A DNA stretch of 64,000 nucleotides from contig OZ037843.1 of NCBI GenBank assembly GCA_964035575.1, positions 186,001 to 250,000 on the forward strand. Reading direction: 5' to 3'. The position numbers and the translations under genes were made by a program. Below, piece after piece: positions 46,690 through 57,059 of the stretch. This stretch comes from Rhynchopus sp. YZ270_cl-10 (taxonomy: Eukaryota > Euglenozoa > Diplonemea > Diplonemida > Diplonemidae). Every line of letters starts with the position of its first letter. Positions within the stretch are counted from its first letter, which is position 1. Below the pieces are notes generated by a model that was given only the letters and a program-made list of their open reading frames with translations, was not told the origin of the DNA and did not search any database.

Positions 46690-47030
46690 TCGAAAGATAT
46701 TACGCATCCACTTGACGTTTTGGATAAAGAAAAACAAAGACGGAAGGGGGTTTTGGGGGAAGAGTTTAATTCTTGAAGGCATCCCCACCCTGTATTGTGC
46801 AGTCACACAAATGCACACATGTCTTGGGAGGGGGGAAAGAAACGGGGTGGATACGGGAGGAACCACGCTCCTGGAACTCCACCCTGCAGAAATAAGCCCG
46901 CAACAACAATATTCACAAGCAATCACAAAAATTATTACGCATCCACTTGCCGTTTGAATAAAGAAAACAAAGACGAAAAAGGGGGTTTGGGGGGAAGAGT
47001 TTAATTCTGGAACGCATCCCCACACTCAGG
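46690..47030 (+). repeat. Two diverged copies of a 100-bp repeat
   Basis: The words ATTACGCATCCACTTGACG, GGATAAAGAAAAACAAAGAC and GAAGAGTTTAATTCTTGAA start at about 46,698, and diverged forms start at about 46,933. A third, shorter copy is at 62,554-62,595. A block with GGAACTCCACCCTGCAGAA lies between the two at about 46,872. Confidence 0.6.
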
Positions 47031-47140
47031 TACACACACAGGAAAAAAAGTTGGCAAAATATTAGTGAAAATTTTGTGTAGTTTGGTGCATTGCTTCCTG
47101 GTATGAATACATCTACTTCTCTTCTTCTTCTTCTGCTCTT

Positions 47141-47674
47141 TTCAACTTACCTTCCTTCACCCCCCTGTAAGGGCAACCGTAGGTGAAGTAAGGTATAGTA
47201 TTGAAATCGATGTGGGGGGGGAGTAAAGGGTCAATTTTACAAAACCAGATTTTGAGGAAAATTTTAGCCGAAAATGGGCCCCACGTATAAGCAACCGGGC
47301 TCATATTTCTCAAAATTTAAGTGGTCAAAAAATTGTCCAATTTTCGAGATTGACCCCACCACTGCACGGGCGGAGCCCAAAAATGCAAATAAGGACCCTT
47401 TTTAATTTTCAACTTACCTTCCTTCACCCCCCTGTAAGGGCAACCGTAGGTGAAGTAAGGTATAGTATTGAAATCGATGTGGGGGGGGAGTAAAGGGTCA
47501 ATTTTACAAAACCAGATTTTGAGGAAAATTTTAGCCGAAAATGGGCCCCACGTATAAGGAACCGGGCTCATATTTCTCAAAATTTAAGTGGTCAAAAAAT
47601 TGTCCAATTTTCGAGATTGACCCCACCACTGCACGGGCGGAGCCCAAAAATGCAAATAAGGACCCTTTTTAATT
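47141..47674 (+). repeat. Perfect or near-perfect 267-bp tandem duplication
   Basis: Unit 1 is 47,141-47,407 and unit 2 is 47,408-47,674, each starting TTCAACTTACCTTCCTTCAC. I see one base difference (AAGCAACCGG against AAGGAACCGG). Part of the unit recurs inverted at about 63,130-63,265. It carries no coding signal. Confidence 0.9.
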
Positions 47675-47922
47675 TGTTCTCTTGAAATGTGTAATTTCAT
47701 GTTTTCGCGAAATAATAAAACCTACATTCTTGAACTCTTCTACACGACGTGATTTTCATTGGACGCATCCATAATACTGCGAGGTATGTGCGACGGGGCA
47801 TGAGGGGAAGACGCAACCATGTTGAAGGAGAGCGGGCTGCGCCGGAATAGGCAAAGGTCTAGCGCTCACCCAGTCCACCTCATCCAAAACAAAAGTGTCT
47901 CTGGATCTGCCCTCAAACGGCA

Positions 47923-47954
<32 letters not shown>

Positions 47955-48150
47955 GAAAAACGCTAATAACTTTTTGACCCCCCTCTGTAAGTGTTGGTTG
48001 AATTGGAGTCGGGGAGCACAAGCAAAGGGCAATGAAAGGAAAACAATGAATAAAAGAACAAGATAGAAGAGCCAGTATTTATGTCTGAACTACACACACA
48101 ATTCCAATCATTCGAACCGAAGACGCCCAAACATTTCGGTCTGTATTATT
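47675..48150. other. Repeat-region spacer with a T26 tract
   Basis: No gene is seen. A pure T run of about 26 lies at 47,924-47,950. The start (TTCTCTTGAAATGTGTAATT) is present inverted at about 63,110. Confidence 0.5.
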
Positions 48151-48153
48151 TCT

Positions 48154-48694
48154 TTACAACCGTACGCGTACCGCTTCGTCTGTTGTATACAAAAAAAAAT
48201 AACAACTGATCCTACAAGGGTTGAAGGAAGGTGGTTGAAAACAACAATAACAACAAGGACAAGTAATTGCTAAGAAAAAAGCGGGGTGTGCTGTGGAAAA
48301 CTCCGCGCGATTTTCAAAACCACCGTAGCATCCTGGCGATTTGCTGGAGGTGCTGATGCGCCTGGTGTGATCGATGTGTTGTAGTCTGTGCATTCTGTGT
48401 TCCTTCCACACTGCTCCAACGACGACGACAATGTGGGGAGCCTGTGGACAAAAACGAGCTGGACCACGCCGAGCCTGCCGAGACGACGTCCAACAACGCT
48501 CTCGAGCGGATGGTGCTGGACGAAGAGGACAGCCCCCCTTCTTGAACGTTTCAGATGCTGGCGTCCCAGTGGGTCTGGCAGCGTACGAAGAGCGTTAGGA
48601 TACCTGCAGAAGAGCAGAATGCTGGGCGTGTTGTAGATTATTTCTACAGGATGGAGTTCCACATCACACCCCGTTTTTTTTCCGATAGCAATTA
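48154..48694 (-). repeat. Exon-like dispersed repeat, copy 1 (interrupted by a transposon)
   Basis: On the minus strand, after TCTGCTCTTCTGCAG, an open frame reads NALRTLPDPLG, then VVQLVFVHRLPTLSSSLEQC and NTECTDYNTSITPGASAPPA, closing at about 48,270. The same frame stays open in the inverted copy at 62,593-63,085, with several amino-acid changes. G/C-rich codons and a preceding acceptor-like site make it look like an exon, but no family is recognised. It may be a gene fragment spread with the repeat. The left end of the hAT-like element interrupts this repeat at 48,695. Confidence 0.5.
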
Positions 48695-49703
48695 CAGGGG
48701 TGGGCGGGCACCCTGGGGTTTTTTCCATTTTTTTGGATCGGGCACCCAGGTTTTTTCTAAGGATTTTTACAGGCAATTTTTGGATTTTTCTGAGAACACG
48801 CTGCCCCCTGCCGAAATATGTTCTCGGTTTTCCCTTTTCGGGGGTTTTTTTTTGGCCTTTTTCGGGTTTTCCGAGCTTTTACCCTCACTGTCACGGGGTC
48901 ATTTTGAAAAAAATGGGCAAGTTCTTGGCTGATACACGTTTTGGTCATTACCACCAGCGAGTTGCTTAGCGGGGTTAAATTGAACTATGATTCTGGACCC
49001 ACTGTAACGTGAACCGCCCCCTCGAAATTCAAGAAGGGGTCCTAAACCCGGGCGCGCTACGCGCTACGTGCACCCCGAATGTTCGGGATGAATATAAAAC
49101 GGCGCCGCAGGCGAAAAAAAATTAGGGTACAGTATAAAAAATGCAGCTTTTATACCACAAAGCCACTCAGCGAATCCTTTTTTGCAGAGCAAAAAAGGGA
49201 AAATGGCGCCGCAGGCAAATTTTTTTTAAAGGTGCAGACCTGGGAGGCGCTGAATTATTTTTCTTTTTCGTTCCTCAGTGCCGTCAGGGCCTGCCCAAGT
49301 GCGCCAACGCAATGCACTTTGCTACCACCGTGGTGGCGAGCACTTGCAGCACTGCAAGAGGCAAGGTTCCCTCGACGTTTGCAGTCACACGCACCATACT
49401 GTATTATTATTTATTCTGTTGTGCGGGAGGTGAAAGGGACGAGACCGAAGGAAGCGGGGTGGAGACTTTTTTTGTTCATTATGGCTTGGTACCGCACTCC
49501 CGGGCAGAGTGCGAGTTATTCTCAGCCACACGGGGCCCGGCCCGACCCCCCAGACTTTTTCCCCTAAGAAAAACCCTTAGAAAAATAAATTTTCCCCGTA
49601 TAAAATCCTTAGAAAAAATAATTTTTCCCCCGTGTAAAATCCTTAGAAAAAATAAAATAAAATCAAAATCGGGCCCCGGGCACCCACTTCAGGCCCAGGC
49701 CTG
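48695..49703. mobile_element. hAT-like non-autonomous element with 8-bp target duplication (1,009 bp)
   Basis: The left end is CAGGGGTGGGCGGGCACCC and the right end, read inward, is CAGGCCTGGGCCTGAAGTGG followed by GTGCCCGG. Subterminal TTTTTTCTAAGGATTTT words are also inverted between the ends. The flanks are an 8-bp direct repeat AGCAATTA (48,687-48,694 and 49,704-49,711). The inverted relative of this locus at 62,593-62,615 has a single AGCAATTA with no element, an empty site. CAGGG-type ends plus an 8-bp duplication fit the hAT superfamily. Internal frames (for example 49,141-49,704) show no transposase, so it is non-autonomous. Confidence 0.82.
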
Positions 49704-49714
49704 AGCAATTACTT

Positions 49715-49715
<1 letters not shown>

Positions 49716-49747
<32 letters not shown>
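49716..49747. repeat. Poly-T tract
   Basis: A run of about 32 T bases. The matching empty-site locus at 62,582-62,592 has only a short A run, so the tract grew here before or after the neighbouring element arrived. Confidence 0.9.
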
Positions 49748-49749
<2 letters not shown>

Positions 49750-49751
<2 letters not shown>

Positions 49752-51350
49752 CTATAAGAGCCAAGAGCCACTTTAATGGCTTTCGAAATGACGCCATGAT
49801 TTTAGACAGGTTCAACTCATTTTCGTAAAAACATTTTTTTTATGTGGAAAGAATTTGCACCGATCTTTCAAAAGAAGCAAGAGTCGAAAACTTTTGTGCA
49901 TCTGATATTACTTTCGGTGCTGGGGGCTGGGGTGCTACTTTCACCAAAAGTGACGTTTTTTCACCCACACCCCAAATATGTACCTTTCGCGATACCCAAT
50001 GCCTACAAGCCCTTAGTCGGGTTCTACCCATTTTTGTGAACACATATTTTTATATATTTCGAAAGATTTTTCGCCGATCTTTCAAAAGAAGCAAGAATCG
50101 AAAACTTTTATGCATCGGATATTACTTTCGATGCTGGGGGGAGGCGGGGTGGGGGTGTGGGCACCCCTGTGACCCCCCACATTCTAAAATCTGTAGGACA
50201 ACGTGCTCTGACATAGGGTCTACTCATTTTCGTAAAAACATTTTTTTTTATGTGGAAAGAATTTGCACCGATCTTTCAAAAGAAGCAAGAATCGAAAACT
50301 TTTATGCATCGGATAATACTTTCGATGCTGGGGGGAGTCGTGCCACTTTTCAAAGCCCTTTGGACGAGCACCCCCCTATTCTGGTTCCTCAATGACACCC
50401 CATGCTCTGTATGAGGTTCTACTCGTTTTCGTTAAAATATTTTTATATATTTCAAAGATTTTGACACGAATCTTTCAAAAGAAACAAAAATCGAAAACTT
50501 TTACGCATCTGATTGCACTTTGGATCTGTGGACTGCTACCCACCCAAGAGGCACCCCTTCGACCCGAAGGACATGGTTATGGCTAAGGGTCATCATGATC
50601 TGATAATGGTTCTGCTTGTTTTCGTAAAAATCCTTTGGTTTATGGGGAAACTATTTGACTCAAATCTTTTAAAATAAGCAAAAATCGAAAACCTTTGTGT
50701 ATCTGTTTGCCATTTGGATGCTGGGGCGAGTTGCCACCAAAACCACAAAAACACCCCACACACACGACCTATGCAGAGCACACAGTAAGCCGAATTTTCA
50801 CTGTTTTTTCGTATTTCGGGGTGCTTTTTTCATGGATTTTCGGGTCACAGGGTCGTTCCGACCCATTCTGGGGGCTTTCGACCTCAGGAGATGCCCAAAT
50901 TGTGAAAAATCGCCCCTTTTTTACGTTTTTAGCCATGTTTCAGTGTAAATCGTTAAGGAAATCAGTTTTAGACATGGCTGCTAACAGAGCTGCACTCCTA
51001 TAAGTTGGGTTCTACTAGGACTTTTTGCTCGATTTTTTTTTCTTTGAAAAGATTTTGTGATCAATCTTTCAAATAACGCCATTTTCGGACAGAAATAATT
51101 TACGTGTTTTTCCTCGGCCGGCCGAATTAGTAAAAACCCAAAAAGTGGATTTTATGCTCACCTCATTTTGGGGATAACATTTTTTTTCGAAAAAAAACTT
51201 AAAAAAATGGAATTGAAAGCCGTGTTCAAAATCTTTCAATTGCGGCCAGGTACGATCAAAAATTTGCATCTGGGGTCCCTTTACCGGTTGGAGAGCCCCA
51301 AAAACCAAAACTCAAAAGTGGCTTGAAAATATGGCTTGGCTCTTATAGGG
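49750..51350. mobile_element. piggyBac-like non-autonomous element flanked by TTAA (1,601 bp)
   Basis: The ends are CCCTATAAGAGCCAAG on the left and its exact complement CTTGGCTCTTATAGGG on the right, each directly flanked by TTAA (49,746-49,749 and 51,351-51,354). A TTAA target duplication with CCCT...AGGG ends is the hallmark of piggyBac transposons. The motif GAGCCACTTT just inside the left end pairs with AAAAGTGGCTTG just inside the right end. The interior carries degenerate tandem repeats and no transposase frame. It lies 46 bases beyond the hAT-like element, in the T tract. Confidence 0.78.
49805..51085 (+). repeat. Degenerate tandem repeats inside the piggyBac-like element
   Basis: About six copies, roughly 190 bp apart at first, of a block with GGTTCTACTCATTTTCGTAA, GATCTTTCAAAAGAAGCAAG and AATCGAAAACTTTTATGCAT. 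Copies begin near 49,808, 50,020, 50,216, 50,410, 50,607 and 51,005 and become more diverged toward the right. Confidence 0.7.
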
Positions 51351-51354
51351 TTAA

Positions 51355-51780
51355 AGAGATCTAAACAGGGCTATCGGTAAGAGATATGAAATATGATCGC
51401 CTTTTTTTTAAAAAAAAAAATTTTTTTTTTTTTTTTACCAGGCCAAATATGATCAGAGATGCCCCGCCAACGTGCGGAGCCGAAAGCTCGGAATGGGTTT
51501 ACCAGGCCACATATGAACGGAGATGCCCCGCCAACGTGCGGAGCCGAAAGCTCGGAATGGGTTTTTGCCGCTGTACACTGTAGTATACTACCTGAACTGA
51601 GTATGTGTATATTTCCGAGCCTCGACCAACACGGACATATGCACGGGGGGGCGTAGGTATTTGGTGTTGTTCATTTACCCTACCACTTTCCGCAATCGAT
51701 CCGGAAATGCAATTGGGCTCAATTTCGGGTATTTTAGGATGACGACAAAAGTGGGCGTACCCCCTTGTTTAAAGTTTAAT
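51355..51780. repeat. Mosaic segment with GATGCCCCGCCAACGTGCGG repeats
   Basis: Two adjacent copies of ACCAGGCCA(A/C)ATATGA followed by GATGCCCCGCCAACGTGCGG and GAAAGCTCGGAATGGG lie at 51,437-51,566. A third is at 52,812-52,872. The word GGTAAGAGATATGAAATATG near 51,375 is inverted around 52,910-52,970. No gene is seen. Confidence 0.6.
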
Positions 51781-52031
51781 GTACACCTTCAAAATTTTTT
51801 CCGCTCGCTACGCTCGCGGAGGTACACCTTCAATTTTTTCCCCGCTCACTTCGCTCGCGGAAGTACACCTTAAAAATTTTCCGCTCGCTACGCTCGCAGA
51901 GGTACACCTTAAAATATTTTCCCGCTCGCTGCGCTCGCGGCGGTACACCTTCAAAAAATTTTCCGCTCGCTACGCTCGCGGAGGTACACCTTCAATTTTT
52001 TTCCCGCTCGCTTCGCTCGCGGAAGTACACC
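51781..52031 (+). repeat. Six tandem copies of a 41-42-bp repeat
   Basis: Each unit is GTACACCTTCAAAATTTTTT or a variant, followed by CCGCTCGCTACGCTCGCGGA. The GC-rich half has the palindromic potential CCGCTCGC...GCTCGCGG. All frames are open through the array, but it is not a credible gene. Confidence 0.9.
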
Positions 52032-52203
52032 TTAAACTTTAAATTTTTGTTAACCCCTTACCCCAAGCCGTTTTTTGGACCCACTCAGAGATTACGCTCC
52101 ACGTGTGGAACGTATGGAAATCCATACGTGAATTGTTTTTGAAAAGGTGGAATCCATACGTGTCCATACTTAGGTAATTTGGGTTTTGGATTGGGGCTGG
52201 GGT

Positions 52204-52249
52204 GGGGTAGGTGAGGGGTGGGGCTCCGCCCCCACCTCTCACCTACCCC
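52204..52249. repeat. GC-rich hairpin
   Basis: GGGGTAGGTGAGGGGTGGGG is followed after a few bases by its near-perfect complement ending CTCACCTACCCC. The arms are about 20 bases. Just upstream (52,095-52,170) are smaller palindromes (TCCACGTGTGGA, GTATGGAAATCCATAC). Confidence 0.75.
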
Positions 52250-52604
52250 CTACAGAATCCTATTTGTAGGAGACAATTTTCTATTTTACCGGAAAAGGAG
52301 CATGCAGCATGGCGAAAGAAAAAAAGTAGCGTACCGTGCGCCTGCGGCGCTAGATTGCAGTACACCCTTCCCGTGACATAGTAGGCAATTTTAATCGCAG
52401 TTTTTAGAAATGTTGCGTACCGTGGCTTCGCCAGTGCCATGACTGATGATTTCTCCAGTTCTTCGAACTTTCACAGCCCTTCTCAACTAACTTTGCCAGG
52501 GAGAGCGCGCGCGAAGCGCGAATTGTTTTTGCTTAGAATTGTACGTGTTGAAAATCCATTCGTACTTTTTTTTATTTTTGGGGGAGCTGCGTAATCCCTG
52601 GACC

Positions 52605-52985
52605 CACTTTTGAGTTTTGGTTTTTGGGACTTTCCAACCGGTAAAGGGACCCCAGATGCAAATGTTTGATCGTACCTGGCCGCAATTGAAAGATTTTGAA
52701 CACGGCTTTCAATTCCATTTTTTAAGTACCTATCCCCCCCGTGGATATGTCCGGACCCATTTTGATGTGTTTTTGCCCGGCACTTTCCTGAAAATTTTCC
52801 GGACATATCCACATATGAGGGGAGATGCCCCGCCAACGTGCGGGGCCGAAAGCTCGGAATGGGTTTTTGCCCGTAAACTCGTGTTTTTTTTTTTTTTTTT
52901 GAAATATGATTTTGAAATATGAAATATGATATATGATGCCCCCCAAAACCCCTTCTTACCGAGAGCCCTGAGATCTAAAGAGATT
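52605..52985. repeat. Inverted, rearranged relative of 51,200-51,580
   Basis: 52,605-52,725 is an inverted copy of the right-hand interior of the piggyBac-like element (51,200-51,320; word GGGACCCCAGATGCAAAT). It is followed by a 15-bp-arm hairpin (GTGGATATGTCCGGA and its complement, 52,741-52,812), a copy of the GATGCCCCGCC repeat, and an inverted copy of the segment next to the element. Confidence 0.65.
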
Positions 52986-53440
52986 TGCCGTACAAATATG
53001 GCTGTAGAAATAGGCCAATTTTTTTGTGAAAATGGGGGTCGGGGACCTTGTATTTAGAAAAATTGCTGGGTAATTTTTTTCCAAAAAAAATGACGTATTT
53101 GGACGTTTTCGCGCTCGATCTTCCCAAGCAAAAAAAAACCAACAGCTATTTTTCACAACCTGGTCTGGTTACTTTACCCACTCAGCCAAAAAGCGGGATT
53201 TTCCAAAACTGATTCTTGTATTTTAGGGTGTTGTTTTGGCTCTAATTGCCCAAAATTGTGTTTTTCGAACCGAATGACCCCCTCCTCTGAGTTCACCATA
53301 TTTTTGCTCGATTTATTTAGTGGAGTAGAACCCCCCTAAACGGCTATTTAAACCCAAAAACACACATTCAAAATAAATAGTGTTAGGGAAGGCCCATTAT
53401 TCCAATCCATGTTACAATGTTACTTGAAATGGGGTCCAAA
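52986..53440. other. Low-complexity spacer, no gene seen
   Basis: AT-rich sequence with homopolymer tracts. The frames present are short and lack coding bias. Confidence 0.5.
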
Positions 53441-53466
53441 ACCCCCCCCCCCCCCCCCCCCCCCCC

Positions 53467-54387
53467 CCTAGGCATAGGTGCCCGGCGAGTTAAAACAACT
53501 CGGCAACTCGCCCAAATTCGCCCAACAACTCGCCCATTTTTTTTGGGCGAGTTGTTTTTTTTTGGCATTTTTTATACACAGGTACACAGGTACACAGGTA
53601 CACAGGTACACAGGTACACAGGTACACAGGTACACAGGTACACAGGTACACAGGTACACAGGTACACAGGTACACAGGTACACAGGTACACAGGTACACC
53701 ACATCACATTTTATCTTGTGCATCTCAGCTTGAACGACTCTTTGCCGCTTCACAGCTGGTCTGTGAATGTGCGCTTTGGGTGGTTTTGTATGCTTTGTAT
53801 CCCAAGGGAAGTCGTCGCCCAAAGCATTTTGACTGAACGTGCGAACGTTGTGAACCTGTAATCGATAGCAGACAGGAAAAGAGGATGAGCAGGCGGCGCC
53901 TGCCCGACCTGTGTGAAGTGAATCAGTGATTGCCTGACGGATGTCTGGGGAACCGTGTGTTCTGTGTGGGTAGCCATGTACGGAGTATATCCCATTCCCC
54001 CCAGCAATTACCAAAAACCGTGAGTGTGCACGGTGACCCATGGACCACCACGACCTAGTTACCACCTATGACTAGTCATATGACAAGGTGCATGTAATGA
54101 GTGGCGTTTGGCCTTAGCCCTGGTTGTTTTTCTTGAGATCATGTGTTGTACCAACGTTACATGTGTGTAACCTTACAACGTCCCCTCCCATCCCTGTATG
54201 TTTTTGCCTGTAAAAATGGGCGAGTTGTGGCCGAGTTGTGGTCGAGTTGTGCCGAGTATAGGGCGAGTTGTGCCGAGTATAGGGCGAGTTGTGGCCGAGT
54301 TGTGCGAGTTTTGGGCGAGTTGTTTGGTAAAATCGTGGAGTTCGGACAACTCGCCCAAAAACGACTCGGCCGGCACCTATGCCTAGG
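53467..54387. mobile_element. Foldback element with CCTAGGCATAGGTGCC ends (about 920 bp)
   Basis: The left end CCTAGGCATAGGTGCCCGGC is matched by the right end GGCACCTATGCCTAGG. Subterminal regions on both sides are crowded with GGGCGAGTTGT or its complement ACAACTCGCCC, about four words on the left and nine or more on the right. Such clusters resemble subterminal transposase-binding sites. A C27 run abuts the left end and a G run the right end. The interior contains the (GTACACAG)n microsatellite and no recognisable gene. The superfamily is not assigned. Confidence 0.68.
53577..53700. repeat. (GTACACAG)n octanucleotide microsatellite, about 15 units
   Basis: A pure run inside the left part of the foldback element. 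The unit is not a multiple of three and is not coding. Confidence 0.95.
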
Positions 54388-54580
54388 GGGGGTCACATCC
54401 CATGTTAAAAGTGAGGACACCGACCAAAAAAAATTTTTTTTGAGAAAAAAATGGACATCACCCTGAAAAACCAGAAAATATGGTCCCCAGGTGACCTACA
54501 ATTCAATTCCGCCTGGTTTTGGACACTTCTGAGCACTTGTGGGGGTCTAATTCGAATTTTTCAAAAAAAAAAAAACGGCC

Positions 54581-55605
54581 TGGGACAGGGTTTGTACTTT
54601 GGCACCTTTCAAATCGGGGTGCAATCAAAACCCATTAAAAACACCGTTGGAACGCATTGAGAGGGCGGGAAAAGTGCCGGGGGCACTGGATTGGCAGTTC
54701 TACGCCAAGTCCGCTCTAAAATCCTTGTGTAGACGCAGTGGAATGGCAGTAAAGGCAAAGCGCCGTATCCACTGTGGAGTAGGCCTGCTGAAGGTGTCCT
54801 CAGAGGCGATTCTGCAAGCCCTGGGGAGATTGGGTTTAAGAAAACACGCGAAAAGGGGAGGAAAGTGACGTGTGTGGCATTGGGCCTCCCACGCGTCCTC
54901 CTCGCGGGTCATTGCGTATTGCTTGTCGTCAAGCAGTCTGGCCTTGCCACATTGGAGCAGTGTGCCTAAGTTCCCAATACGGCGTTCCTTGTCCCTGTGA
55001 GCTTTGAGGACGCCCCGCTCTTGCCGCTATATTTTGTGGCGTGCCTGTCCGTCTTCAGGAGGGATATCTCTTTCCTCCCACAATAATCTGAGTGTGGGGT
55101 CTAAGAAGATAAAGAAGACGAGGCAGATGCGGGTCGGTGCTTTAGTCGAGTCTATGACTGGATATCCATATACGTGGCTAGTACAGGGCTATTGCAGACT
55201 GAACTGCAAAACCAAGGGGAGGAATTGGGCATTGCAATATCTGGAAAGTCATACGAGGTGATTCTTTTAAAAGGAAGGTACCCTGAGGGACCGGGTGAGG
55301 CAGTGACGGCAGATCTGCTCGATAATTTACACCTGACTAATTTTCCTCCCTAAATTGATCACTCCCTGGCCTATTAATGGTGTGGGTACCTAAGCCCGTG
55401 TATACATTGGTCACTACGACCCACAAAATACAGATGCCAGGTGACCGTCTTGTCTTGTTTTGGCTGTATTCAAACGCAATTAGATGACATTAGGCAAGAT
55501 GTATCCTTTACTTCCTAAAATATGAGACATGGGCTGTTGCCATGGCCATATCTCGTTTATGTGCTAAAAAATAGGAATAGGCAAGGTACAGACCCTGTCC
55601 CAAGA
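54581..55605. mobile_element. Possible DNA element with CTGGGACAGGGT inverted ends
   Basis: CCTGGGACAGGGTTTGTACT at 54,580-54,599 pairs with CTTGGGACAGGGTCTGTACC read from 55,603 inward, about 20 of 24 bases alike. The interior is more GC-rich than its surroundings and holds two short frames: plus 54,599-54,868 (ERIERAGKVPGALDWQFYAK, then VSSEAILQALGRLGLRKHAK) and plus 55,004-55,261. Neither is recognised. It could be a decayed DNA transposon or a gene fragment between inverted repeats. Confidence 0.4.
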
Positions 55606-56420
55606 CCCCTTTTTTTTTCGGAATTTTGATTTTCTGGTCACTTCCGGTCACTATTTTTGGTATTTTCGGGCCTCCAGGACGTTTTCCGGGGGGTCTTGGG
55701 TAGTGACTTGTGGGGTCGGACACTGCGCTACGCGTAGAATTCAAAAACTCTGAAAAAATGCATTGTCCTCCCCTTGTGACCCCCCCTACCCCCCCCCCCC
55801 CCCCCCCCCCCCCCTAGGGGATACGACTCCAGCCATTTTGGCTGGGACCAAACGCACGGAAAATTCATTTGGCATTATCTGGCCATCTCCAAGGCAACTG
55901 CGGGTGAAAAACACCCTCAGAGTGGGTCACAGGGGGCCTGTGGGTCGAAAAACGACCCAGAAGCCACCCCAGAATACAAAAAAATGGAAAAAAATAGTGA
56001 AAAAACGGCTTTTTTCACGTTTTGGCCACTTTGGGCAAAATAGCGATTTTTCGAGAAGGGCTCAAATGGGCATTTTCATGCAGGACCTCTGAAATGTGAA
56101 TGATTCGTTTTTTGGGCAGAGAAGTGCGTTTTAGGTGCCCACAGAAGGCCAAAACATCAATTTTTTTGTGTTTTTGGCATGTTTGGACACCCAAGGACCC
56201 ACTACCAGGGGTGACTTTTTTTTGGCCTGAAATTTGCCTTTGCCAAAATCAAAAATGAGTTTTGTGAAGGAATTTGCTAAGGAAAACACCCAATAATAGG
56301 CCACTGTAGCAGTGCATATGATTCACCCACAGATGCTCAAAACATCAAAATTTTGCCGTTTTTTGAATTTTTCGGTGCACAAGGTCCCAAGGTCAGGCCC
56401 AAAAAAAAAATTTTTTTTTC
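55606..56420. other. Repeat-region spacer with a C27 tract
   Basis: A pure C run at about 55,789-55,815 ends CTAGGGG, much like the C run bordering the foldback element, and may be a second member's end. The rest is low-complexity, with no gene seen. Confidence 0.5.
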
Positions 56421-56512
56421 CAGGCTTGAAAAAGTAGTTGTCGAAAAAAAAAAATTTTTTTTTTTTTTTTTTGAAATTTTTTTCTCGACATCTACTTTTC
56501 CAAGCTTGGAAA
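56421..56512. repeat. Long A/T hairpin
   Basis: CCAGGCTTGAAAAAGTAGTT is followed after A and T tracts by its near-complement ending CTTTTCCAAGCTTGG. The arms are about 35 bases including the homopolymers. Confidence 0.65.
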
Positions 56513-56639
56513 AAAAACTGATATTTACTGGTATCAACTGGTATTAACTGAGATTTGACGTAGCCTCCATTCACAAAAAATCACAAACAATCACAAACAA
56601 AAAATCTTATTCGCACAAAATCACACAAAATCACAAAAA

Positions 56640-57010
56640 AAGGTGGAAGAGGCTTACACCCTCTACAACCGTCTGCGGGGCCTAAAGCGGAGCAGGAACT
56701 CGCGGCCGTCCCAGAGCACTTGAGTTTTTCTTTTTCATTCTTTACTTTTGTTTGGCTTTTAGCCTCCCCCCTCCCCCTTTGCCTATTGGTTTTATTTTAT
56801 TTTATTTTTAGAATTAGAGTGTACAGCTAGGTAGGACCAGACGTCGTTAACAGCTATGAACCAAAGAGGTTCTCAGTGTCGTCGGCCAAGCCCCTTCACC
56901 AAAAAAGACTACAACAAGAAAACAAACACACAGAAAAAAAAAGTAAAAGAATGCCCTTCCTCAGTCCGGAAGTATCACCTCAACCGGTCACACCTGCCGT
57001 AAAATAGAGA
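56640..57010 (+). mobile_element. Possible 3' end of a non-LTR (LINE-type) element
   Basis: A short GC-biased frame EEAYTLYNRLRGLKRSRNS ends with TGA at about 56,723. It is followed by a T-rich untranslated-like segment, GTTCTCAGTGTCGTCGGCC, and an A-rich tail. It interrupts an array of CACAAAAAATCACA repeats that continues on both sides (56,573-56,640 and from 57,040). This fits a 5'-truncated retroposon or a processed gene tail, but there are too few residues to name a family. Confidence 0.3.
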
Positions 57011-57059
57011 GAGGTTACAGAATACAGATTAAAAATAAAAAATTCCACAAAAAAAAAAA

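Noticed and set aside
46163-47025. Open frames of Asn-Lys-Gln-Thr and Phe-Val-Cys-Leu repeats
   Set aside because: They are artefacts of the (CAAA)n microsatellite.
49079-49704. Frames inside the hAT-like element as a possible transposase
   Set aside because: They are short, with no hAT dimerisation or DDE-type residues; the element is non-autonomous.
49746-49760. Telomere-like AACCCT sequence
   Set aside because: It is a single occurrence that forms the end of the piggyBac-like element, not a tandem telomere array.
51781-52031. Short protein with repeated YTFKIFSARYARGG-type units
   Set aside because: The 41-42-bp tandem repeat is open in several frames and has no start context or coding bias.
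53577-53700. CRISPR-like regular array
   Set aside because: It is an uninterrupted octanucleotide microsatellite without spacers, in a eukaryotic genome.
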